5,834 nucleotides of DNA, taken from an uncultured Selenomonadales bacterium. GTDB taxonomy: Bacteria; Bacillota; Negativicutes; Selenomonadales; Selenomonadaceae. This document shows positions 1 through 5,060 of the stretch, one piece after another; position 1 is the first letter of the stretch, and each line of letters opens with the position of its first letter. The stretch is from positions 1 through 5,834 of the forward strand of contig CAMVAG010000130.1 of the NCBI GenBank assembly GCA_947165405.1, given 5' to 3'. The position numbers and the translations under genes were made by a program. The notes below the pieces were generated by a model. That model did no database searches, was not told the origin of the DNA, and saw only the letters and a program-made list of their open reading frames with translations.

Positions 1-473
1 CTCACAACGGACGAATGACAATGCCCGAACGCCGCTTGATGGGTTTGATGTTGGAACAAATTCCTTGCGCTTGGGATTTTCGCGAAAACATTTCAATCGG
101 CGAATTTTTAAATCGTCTCAATGGTCAAACTCGAATCGGCATGAAGTATCGCAAAAGTCTCGGCACGATTTACGATTCGGGCATTGAAGGCGATTTGGTG
201 ACTTTCATTTTCCAAAAAAATCTTTACGATAACATTGTTTTGGCGGACACGCTTGCCTTGCCGATTTACCTGCCGCCCAATGAAATTTCTGCGGCGGAAA
301 ATGCGCTCGATATAGAAGTTTGCGCGACGGAGACCGGCAAATACAAATTGAATCTCAACTTTGACGCAAGCCGCTATTCCGAAATCGACATGCATAATTT
401 TGCCGCGACGATGAATAAAATTTTGCTTGATATGCGCGATATGAACAAAAAATTTTCCGAAATTCTCGGTTGA
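1..473 (+). CDS. Condensation-domain (NRPS C-domain-like) protein, C-terminal part, cut by left edge
   Basis: The reading frame is open from base 3 (base 1-2 belong to a split codon) to the TGA at 471-473, giving about 157 residues. The gene starts outside the window: the ATG at 15 is internal, because the residues before it (HNGR) match residues 258-261 of the complete paralogue that follows. The two proteins align without a gap to the stop codon and are about 60% identical by hand count. The visible part is the C-terminal half of a chloramphenicol-acetyltransferase-like fold. It includes the segment NGRM..ERRLMGLMLEQIP, which corresponds to the conserved GR...G.f.N.lP region of condensation domains, and the final DASRYSE strand. 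The HxxxD catalytic motif would lie upstream and is not seen. The family joins acyl or aminoacyl groups held as thioesters to an amine or alcohol, in the cytoplasm; the substrate is unknown. Nothing suggests a pseudogene. Confidence 0.75.
   Translation, partial: HNGRMTMPERRLMGLMLEQIPCAWDFRENISIGEFLNRLNGQTRIGMKYRKSLGTIYDSGIEGDLVTFIFQKNLYDNIVLADTLALPIYLPPNEISAAENALDIEVCATETGKYKLNLNFDASRYSEIDMHNFAATMNKILLDMRDMNKKFSEILG
26..81 (+). repeat. Near-identical DNA block shared with the next gene (copy at 1304-1359)
   Basis: Fifty-five of 56 bases are identical between 26-81 and 1304-1359 (the only difference is at 56 versus 1334). The offset of 1278 nt is constant to the ends of both genes. Flanking sequence has diverged much more. 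The block encodes the core segment ERRLMGLMLEQIPCAWDF of both condensation-domain paralogues, so it marks a tandem gene duplication in which this part has either been strongly conserved or re-homogenised by gene conversion. Confidence 0.8.
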
Positions 474-495
474 TATTTAAAAGCTTAAATCTCAT

Positions 496-502
496 AAGGA
501 GG
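496..502 (+). promoter_or_regulatory. Shine-Dalgarno AAGGAGG for the second condensation-domain gene
   Basis: A perfect AAGGAGG lies 7 nt before the ATG at 510 and fixes that start. The 36-nt gap after the upstream stop codon shows no terminator or convincing promoter, so the two paralogues are probably cotranscribed. Confidence 0.85.
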
Positions 503-509
503 ACACTTC

Positions 510-1751
510 ATGAAATATTATCCGTTGCGCCCGATTCAGCGTTGGTTAATCGATACGCACTTCAACAAGGCAAAATCGACGATGATGAATATCGGCGGGC
601 TGTTCGAACTTCCGCCGGAATTAGACCTTCAACGTTTGGCAGAGGCGATTAACGAAGTTTTAAAAAGGCACGACATCTTTCGTTGCAGATTGGCTGTTCA
701 CCCCGAAACGAGCGACCTTTGTCAAACTTTCGACGGCGATATAATGCCCGTTGTAATCGAGGAATGGACAGACGAAGAATTTGAGACGATACAAAAATAT
801 TTAATCGAGCCTTACGACTTGATAGGCAAGCCGCTTTACCGAGCTTATATTTTCAAGACGCCCTCCGCGAATTATTTTCACGTCGATTTTTATCACGCGG
901 TAATGGACGGCGTGGCAGCCTCGATTCTTTTTGGTCGTGAAATCGACAAAGAATATCGCGGGCTGAAAAATTCGCGCAAGGCGTTGAGTTATGCCGAATA
1001 CGTCGAAGAAGAAGCGAATACTCCGCCCGAAGATCTTTCCGAAGGTCACGACTACTGGAAAAAAATGTTGTCGGCTTTCGACAAGAAAAAACATTTGCCG
1101 CCCATTGAAGTTGAAGGCGTGCCGGCATGGACGCAGGGCAAATTTGAATGCATGCTTAAAAATATTCCGAAAAAATTTTTCACGGACACCCGCACAGACG
1201 AAAACAATTACTTCATGGGCGCGGCAATGTTGGCGTTGGCGAAGATTACCGGCTCGAAAGAATCTATCATGAGCTGGATACACAACGGGCGAATGAACAT
1301 GCGCGAACGCCGCTTGATGGGTTTGATGTTGGAGCAAATTCCTTGCGCTTGGGATTTTCACGAAGACATTTCGACCGGCGAATTCTTAAGCAAATTATCC
1401 GAGCAAACGAAAACCTCCATGACTTACCGCAAAAGTTTGGATTGGGTTTACAACAGCGGGCTTGAAGATGATTGCGTGAGCTTTATCTTCCAGAAAGACC
1501 TTCACACCGGTGTGGCATTGAATGGTATGGTAGCTAAAGCCGTTTACCTGCCGCCCAATGAAATTTCCGCCGTCGAAAACGCGCTTGACATTGAGGTTGA
1601 AGCGAACGACGAGGACTCTTATGACTTGTCCTTGGATTATGACGCAAGCCGCTACTCTGAAGACGAAATGCGCCGCTTCGCCGAAATGATGAATGAAATT
1701 TTAATCGCAATGAAAAATCCCGACACGAGAGTTTCAGAGCTTTTGACTTGA
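510..1751 (+). CDS. Stand-alone condensation-domain protein (NRPS C-domain superfamily), complete
   Basis: 413 residues, about the length of a single condensation domain, with no adenylation or carrier domain attached. Visible signatures in order: YPLRPIQRWL near the N-terminus (position of motif C1), LKRHDIFRCRL at 51-61 (C2-like), YHAVMDG at 128-134 (active-site HxxxDG, with H129 and D133), LSYAEYVEEEA at 159-169 (C4-like), NGRMNMRERRLMGLMLEQIP at 259-278 (C5-like), and a closing DASRYSEDEM strand/helix at 378-387. The first histidine of the usual HHxxxDG is tyrosine; the second, catalytic one is kept. In the family this His helps an amine or hydroxyl attack a thioester-bound acyl group. 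A free-standing form implies a separate carrier protein or CoA thioester as donor. It lies between its truncated paralogue and an MFS exporter whose start overlaps its stop, suggesting a biosynthesis-plus-export operon. An alcohol/amine acyltransferase of the same fold (PapA/WES type) is an alternative. Substrate unknown. Confidence 0.82.
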   Translation: MKYYPLRPIQRWLIDTHFNKAKSTMMNIGGLFELPPELDLQRLAEAINEVLKRHDIFRCRLAVHPETSDLCQTFDGDIMPVVIEEWTDEEFETIQKYLIEPYDLIGKPLYRAYIFKTPSANYFHVDFYHAVMDGVAASILFGREIDKEYRGLKNSRKALSYAEYVEEEANTPPEDLSEGHDYWKKMLSAFDKKKHLPPIEVEGVPAWTQGKFECMLKNIPKKFFTDTRTDENNYFMGAAMLALAKITGSKESIMSWIHNGRMNMRERRLMGLMLEQIPCAWDFHEDISTGEFLSKLSEQTKTSMTYRKSLDWVYNSGLEDDCVSFIFQKDLHTGVALNGMVAKAVYLPPNEISAVENALDIEVEANDEDSYDLSLDYDASRYSEDEMRRFAEMMNEILIAMKNPDTRVSELLT

Positions 1752-2932
1752 ACTGGAAAAGAAAATCCGCAAAGGCTCAAAAAAATTTTTTCGTCGCAAA
1801 TGCCGCACTGTTTTTGGGAGGTTTGGTCACGTTCGGAGCGGAGTATTGCGTTCAACCGATAATCCCGGTCTTCACGAAAACTTTCGGGCTTGAACCGGCA
1901 ACGGCAAGTTTGGCGGTGTCGTTCGGGACGGCGGGCATGGCGTGTTCGATGATTTTAATCGCCTTGTTCGCAAAAATTTTGCCGCGAAAAATAATCATGA
2001 CGATTGCTTTGGTCGCCGCCTCGTTGTTGGCGATTTTAATTTCGGTCAGCGAAAATTTCGGCTTGATACTTGCGTTGCGTTTCGTTCAAGGAATATTGTT
2101 GGCGGGTTTCCCGGCAATGGCGGTCGCCTATATCAACGAGGAATTTGATTCAAAAATTATCGGAGCGGTCACGGGAATTTATATTGCGGGCACTTCGGTC
2201 GGCGGGCTTGTCGGAAGAATCCTCTTGAGTTTTTTGACGGACGTATTAAATTGGCGAATCGCTTTGGGAATTTTGGGCGCGATTTATTTTTTAATGGGCG
2301 TTGCATTTTTATTCACGTTGCCCAAACCTCAACACCGCGTCGAAAAAATTTTTGACGGCACGCGGCTCGGAGACTTCGCAAAACTTTTTCGCAACGCAAA
2401 TTTGATGAGCCTCTACGTCGTCGCGGCGGCAGTCATGGGCGTGTTCGTCTGCACTTACAATTTTATCAGCTACGTGTTGCTCGCGCCGCCTCACAACCTC
2501 TCGCAAACGCAAATCGGCTTGATATATTTCCTGTTCTTGTTCGGAACAGCCTCGTCGACGATGATGGGTCGGCTCGCAGACAAATTCGGCAACGGAAAAA
2601 TTTTGCTCGCGTCAATCGTTTTTATGTTCGCGGGCGTCGGCTTGACCTGCTCGAATCTTCTTGCGATAAAACTTTCGGGCGTCGGGCTCGTGACTTACGG
2701 TTTCTTCGGAGCACACAGCTCGGCGGCGTCTTGGGTCGGCAAGCTCGACGATTCCGATAAAGCTCGGCTCTCGGCGGGCTACATGTTCGTTTACTACGTC
2801 GGTGCAAGTGTTATCGGCTCGGCGGGCGGAAAATTTTTAACCGCGTTTGATTGGAGCGGCGTCGCGCTTTTCATGACGACAATACTTTTAATCGCGTTGA
2901 GCATGTGCCTTCGACTTTTGCGAAGGGCTTAA
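1748..2932 (+). CDS. MFS transporter, YnfM-like (DHA1 family), probable exporter
   Basis: 394 residues with about twelve hydrophobic segments (roughly 14-36, 52-76, 82-100, 105-128, 138-162, 168-191, 218-242, 255-275, 284-303, 306-328, 343-363, 369-391) and a basic cytoplasmic N-terminus. Several stretches resemble what I recall of E. coli YnfM: GLVTFGAEYCVQPIIPVF at 25-42, GIYIAGTSVGGLVGR at 143-157, DVLNWRIAL at 165-173 and FFGAHSSAASWVG at 319-331. GRLADKFGNGKILL at 274-287 is the loop 8-9 version of MFS motif A. The TTG start at 1748 overlaps the upstream TGA (1749-1751). The Shine-Dalgarno is weak (AGAG at 1736-1739), so translation is probably coupled to the condensation-domain gene. 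It is likely a proton-driven inner-membrane exporter, and by context may carry the product of the upstream enzymes. A TTG a few codons further in cannot be excluded as the start. Confidence 0.85.
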   Translation: MNWKRKSAKAQKNFFVANAALFLGGLVTFGAEYCVQPIIPVFTKTFGLEPATASLAVSFGTAGMACSMILIALFAKILPRKIIMTIALVAASLLAILISVSENFGLILALRFVQGILLAGFPAMAVAYINEEFDSKIIGAVTGIYIAGTSVGGLVGRILLSFLTDVLNWRIALGILGAIYFLMGVAFLFTLPKPQHRVEKIFDGTRLGDFAKLFRNANLMSLYVVAAAVMGVFVCTYNFISYVLLAPPHNLSQTQIGLIYFLFLFGTASSTMMGRLADKFGNGKILLASIVFMFAGVGLTCSNLLAIKLSGVGLVTYGFFGAHSSAASWVGKLDDSDKARLSAGYMFVYYVGASVIGSAGGKFLTAFDWSGVALFMTTILLIALSMCLRLLRRA

Positions 2933-2943
2933 AATTTTTTGAC

Positions 2944-2973
2944 GGCGTTTCTTGATTGAGACGCCTCTTTTTT
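2944..2973 (+). terminator. Rho-independent terminator of the condensation-domain/MFS operon
   Basis: GGCGTTTC (2944-2951) pairs with GAGACGCC (2958-2965) as an 8-bp stem with one G-U pair, around a 6-nt TTGATT loop. It is followed by TCTTTTTT (2966-2973). It begins 11 nt after the MFS stop codon and is preceded by an A/T-rich run, as expected for an intrinsic terminator. Confidence 0.85.
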
Positions 2974-2980
2974 GTATAAT
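2952..2980 (+). promoter_or_regulatory. Putative sigma-70-type promoter for potABC
   Basis: TATAAT at 2975-2980 is a perfect -10 hexamer. TTGATT at 2952-2957 matches the -35 consensus at its first four positions, and the spacing is 17 nt. The -35 hexamer is exactly the loop of the terminator and the T-tract forms the spacer, so termination of one operon and initiation of the next share the same DNA. The predicted start near 2987 would give a leader of about 90 nt before potA. Confidence 0.65.
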
Positions 2981-2994
2981 AGCCGAAATTTTTT

Positions 2995-3059
2995 TTAGGA
3001 ACCGGGAACCGGGAATTACTTTTTCATTCCCCATTCCCAATTCCCAATTCCTAATTGAC
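2995..3059 (+). repeat. Inverted 7-nt repeat array (GGGAAYY / MATTCCC) in the potA leader
   Basis: Left arm: GGAACCG (2998-3004), GGAACCG (3005-3011), GGAATTA (3012-3018). Right arm, in 7-nt steps: CATTCCC (3025-3031), CATTCCC (3032-3038), AATTCCC (3039-3045), AATTCCT (3046-3052), AATTGAC (3053-3059). The arms are complementary. GGGAAT 3011-3016 pairs with 3033-3038, GGGAA 3004-3008 with 3041-3045, and TTAGGAA 2995-3001 with 3048-3054, separated by two CC/AA internal loops. Because units repeat, the stem can slip by one unit (3011-3016 with 3026-3031). It resembles the short tandem heptanucleotide repeats known from cyanobacteria. There is no T-tract directly after the stem, so it is not an obvious terminator. 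Confidence 0.8.
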
Positions 3060-3071
3060 AGAAGGGTTGCT
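3054..3071 (+). promoter_or_regulatory. potA ribosome-binding segment, shared with the potB leader
   Basis: The sequence ATTGACAGAAGGGTTGCT contains the likely Shine-Dalgarno GAAGGG (3061-3066), 10 nt before the ATG at 3077. Allowing two single-base gaps, 16 of 17 aligned bases match the segment at 4214-4231 ahead of potB. The GGGAG touching the ATG is too close to act as a ribosome-binding site. An in-frame TGA at 3056-3058 excludes a longer PotA. Confidence 0.65.
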
Positions 3072-3076
3072 GGGAG

Positions 3077-4147
3077 ATGGAAAGGGAACTGATACGCTTG
3101 GAAAACGTTGCCAAGTCTTTTGGAAATTTGCTCGTGCTCGACGAAATAGATTTGTCGATACGCGAAAGCGAATTCATTACGCTGTTGGGTCCGTCGGGTT
3201 GCGGCAAGACGACAATGCTGCGAATTATCGGCGGCTTCGAAACGCCGGACACGGGGCGCGTGATTTTCGACGGCAAAGACATAACAAGCCTTCCGCCGAA
3301 TCGAAGACCGATTAACACGGTTTTTCAAAAGTATTCTCTCTTTTCACACATGAACGTTGAGGAAAATATCGCCTTCGGTCCGAAAATCGCGGGCAAGTCT
3401 TCAAATTACATTCAAGACAAAATTAAATACGCCCTCAAGCTTGTAAACCTCGAAGGCTACGAAAAACACGACGTGACAAAATTGAGCGGCGGGCAACAAC
3501 AAAGAATTGCTATCGCCCGCGCCGTCGTCAATGAGCCGAAAGTTCTTTTGCTTGACGAGCCGTTGAGCGCGTTGGATTTAAAATTGCGTCGGAACATGCG
3601 CCGCGAACTTGTCCGAATCAACAAGGAGACCGGCATAACTTTTATCTTCGTGACGCACGACCAAGAAGAGGCTCTGTCGATGAGCGACCGCGTCGTCGTC
3701 ATGAATCAAGGTTACATTCAGCAAGTCGGCACGCCCGAAAATGTTTACAACGAGCCGGAAAATGCATTCGTTGCGGATTTTATCGGCGACAGCAACATAA
3801 TCGACGGCGTCATGGTTCGTGATAAGGTCGTTCGGATTTTCGGAAGAGAATATCCTTGCGTCGACGAGGGCTTTCCTGCAGAGTGTCCCGTTGATGTTCA
3901 GATTCGCCCCGAAGACATTAAGCTTGCCGCGCCGAGTGAAGGTGCTTTTAACGGCGTCGTGACTCGCGTGGTTTTTTGGGGCATGTCGTATGATATAAAC
4001 GTCGAGGCTGACGGCTTCGAGTGGCTGATTCAATCGACGACGGGACGCATTGTCGGCGAGGAGGTAAGCTTGCACGTCGCACCCGAAAATATTCAAATCA
4101 TGAGCAAACCGCAATCCGAAGACGAGGAGGTTGCGAAAGACAATTAG
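3077..4147 (+). CDS. potA: Polyamine ABC transporter ATP-binding subunit PotA
   Basis: 356 residues, close to the usual PotA length. All nucleotide-binding motifs are present: Walker A GPSGCGKT at 38-45, Q-loop Q84 (VFQKYSLF), signature LSGGQ at 136-140, Walker B VLLLDEP at 156-162, D-loop SALD at 164-167 and switch H194 (THDQEEAL). After about residue 240 comes a TOBE-type regulatory domain (VQIRPEDI at 274-281, NGVVTRVVFWG at 292-302, LHVAPENI at 332-339). The FQKYSLFSHMNVEENIAFG stretch and the potB/potC genes behind it place it with the spermidine/putrescine importers. As a dimer on the cytoplasmic face it would hydrolyse ATP to drive uptake. Exact polyamine preference cannot be read, as the binding protein is outside the window; a related CUT1 ATPase is less likely. 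It heads the operon, behind the promoter at 2952-2980. Its last two codons and TAG stop already form the first unit of the downstream heptamer array. Confidence 0.93.
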   Translation: MERELIRLENVAKSFGNLLVLDEIDLSIRESEFITLLGPSGCGKTTMLRIIGGFETPDTGRVIFDGKDITSLPPNRRPINTVFQKYSLFSHMNVEENIAFGPKIAGKSSNYIQDKIKYALKLVNLEGYEKHDVTKLSGGQQQRIAIARAVVNEPKVLLLDEPLSALDLKLRRNMRRELVRINKETGITFIFVTHDQEEALSMSDRVVVMNQGYIQQVGTPENVYNEPENAFVADFIGDSNIIDGVMVRDKVVRIFGREYPCVDEGFPAECPVDVQIRPEDIKLAAPSEGAFNGVVTRVVFWGMSYDINVEADGFEWLIQSTTGRIVGEEVSLHVAPENIQIMSKPQSEDEEVAKDN

Positions 4148-4219
4148 TAATTAGCAATGCGCAATGCGTAATGATGACGATTTTAATTGCGCATTACGCA
4201 TTACGAATTACGCATTGAA
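4141..4219 (+). repeat. Inverted 7-nt repeat array (CAATGCG / CATTACG) between potA and potB
   Basis: Left arm in exact 7-nt steps: CAATTAG (4141-4147, containing the potA stop), TAATTAG (4148-4154), CAATGCG (4155-4161), CAATGCG (4162-4168), TAATGAT (4169-4175). Right arm: AATTGCG (4185-4191), CATTACG (4192-4198), CATTACG (4199-4205), AATTACG (4206-4212), CATTGAA (4213-4219). AATGCGTAATG (4163-4173) pairs perfectly with 4192-4202 (11 bp, 18-nt loop), and the stem continues outward with scattered mismatches (4160-4161 with 4204-4205, 4156-4158 with 4207-4209). No T-tract follows and the potB ribosome-binding site comes next, so this is an intra-operon hairpin rather than a terminator. It may act in mRNA stability or relative expression of potA and potB. 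Confidence 0.85.
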
Positions 4220-4220
4220 C

Positions 4221-4226
4221 AGGAGG
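4221..4226 (+). promoter_or_regulatory. Shine-Dalgarno AGGAGG that fixes the potB start
   Basis: AGGAGG lies 9 nt before the ATG at 4236. The frame is open further upstream to an ATG at 4164, but that extension would be translated repeat sequence with no ribosome-binding site, so 4236 is preferred. The site lies in the segment 4214-4231 that resembles the potA leader. Confidence 0.85.
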
Positions 4227-4235
4227 TTGCTCAAG

Positions 4236-5060
4236 ATGTTTAATCTTAACACGCGAAATTTTTTGCTGACGCCTTTTTTAATTTGGGCGGGGCTTTTTAT
4301 TTTTATTCCGCTGGTTTTTATCGTCTGGTACGGCGTGACGGATTACGACGGAAATTTTTCATTGGCGAACGTCGGCTTGATATTTGAGCGCGGCTACCTC
4401 GACGCACTGGAACTTTCAATCGCTTTGGCATTAATCAGCACGGTAATTTGTTTGCTGCTTGCCTACCCGCTGTGCTTAATCTTGACGGAACGCCGGCGCG
4501 ACAACTCGACGATAATCTCTTTGCTGTTTATCTTGCCGCTGTGGATGAATTCGCTCTTGTCGACGATGGCTTGGCAAACGATTCTTGAGGGCAACGGCAT
4601 AATCAATCAATTCATGCGTCTCTTGAGCTTGCCCGACCTGCACATGATAAACACGGAGGGCGCAATCGTCTTGGGCATGGTCTACAATTATTTGCCTTAC
4701 ATGGTTTTGCCGCTGTACATTTCCCTGACGAAAATCGACAAGAGAATTTTGGAGGCGGCGCGGGATTTGGGCGCGAACTCTTGGCAGACGTTCACGAAAA
4801 TAATTTTGCCGCTGACAATTCCCGGAGCAATCAGCGGAATCACGATGGTTTTTATTCCCGCGCTCACGACCTTTGTAATCAGTGCATTGCTCGGCGGCGG
4901 CAAGTTGCTTTTAATCGGCAACATAATCGAACAGGAATTTACTTTCCAATACGATTGGCATGTCGGTTGCGCGTTGAGCGTGATTCTCATGGTTTTTATC
5001 GTGCTGAACATGTTGCTGACTGCGGCATTTGATACAAGTCACGAGGAGGAGGATTTTTGA
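4236..5060 (+). CDS. potB: Polyamine ABC transporter permease PotB
   Basis: 274 residues from the ATG at 4236, typical of PotB. About six membrane segments are visible (roughly 10-32, 58-82, 92-112, 143-163, 200-220, 245-265). The cytoplasmic EAA loop that contacts the ATPase begins at E173 (LEAARDLGANSWQTFTKIILP, 172-192). FIPALTTFVISALLGGGKLLLIGNIIEQEF at 206-235 corresponds to the family's conserved FIPA...LLGG.k...IGN.I..qF segment, which separates PotB from general sugar-type permeases. With PotC it would form the transmembrane channel of the importer. It is separated from potA by the 88-nt spacer holding the repeat hairpin. Its TGA (5058-5060) overlaps the potC ATG by one base, and its last Glu codons serve as the potC ribosome-binding site. 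The sequence from 4164 to 4235 is not regarded as coding. Confidence 0.92.
   Translation: MFNLNTRNFLLTPFLIWAGLFIFIPLVFIVWYGVTDYDGNFSLANVGLIFERGYLDALELSIALALISTVICLLLAYPLCLILTERRRDNSTIISLLFILPLWMNSLLSTMAWQTILEGNGIINQFMRLLSLPDLHMINTEGAIVLGMVYNYLPYMVLPLYISLTKIDKRILEAARDLGANSWQTFTKIILPLTIPGAISGITMVFIPALTTFVISALLGGGKLLLIGNIIEQEFTFQYDWHVGCALSVILMVFIVLNMLLTAAFDTSHEEEDF
5047..5053 (+). promoter_or_regulatory. potC Shine-Dalgarno inside the end of potB
   Basis: AGGAGGA, part of a GAGGAGGAGGA run (5043-5053) that encodes the C-terminal Glu residues of PotB, lies 6 nt before the potC ATG at 5060. Together with the TGATG stop/start overlap this indicates translational coupling of the two permeases. Confidence 0.85.

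Noticed and set aside
15..473. ATG at 15 as a true start of a 152-residue protein
   Set aside because: Residues before it still match the full-length paralogue, and no ribosome-binding site precedes it; the gene is simply cut by the window edge.
470..652. 60-residue open frame at the start of the second condensation-domain gene
   Set aside because: Overlaps the real gene in another frame and the real gene has the perfect ribosome-binding site.
801..1361. 186-residue open frame on the - strand
   Set aside because: Lies fully antisense to the well-supported condensation-domain gene; composition is Arg/His/Phe-rich as in a shadow frame and no family is recognisable.
2995..3059. CRISPR-like or tandem-repeat attachment site
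   Set aside because: Units are only 7 nt with no spacers and occur as inverted arms; neither CRISPR nor an integrase core site fits, and no integrase or transposase is present.
2888..3328. 146-residue open frame on the - strand spanning the terminator and first repeat array
   Set aside because: Crosses the MFS end, terminator, promoter and potA start, includes translated repeat (RNWELGMGN), and has no family signature.
3578..4114. 178-residue open frame on the - strand inside potA
   Set aside because: Antisense to a confident potA; no recognisable protein features.
4155..4209. Intrinsic terminator between potA and potB
   Set aside because: The stem is strong but not followed by a T-tract, and a good ribosome-binding site and permease gene follow directly.
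4164..4235. 24-residue longer PotB from the ATG at 4164
   Set aside because: The extension is translated heptamer repeat (NYALN-like residues), lacks a ribosome-binding site, and is not needed for a typical PotB; AGGAGG supports 4236.
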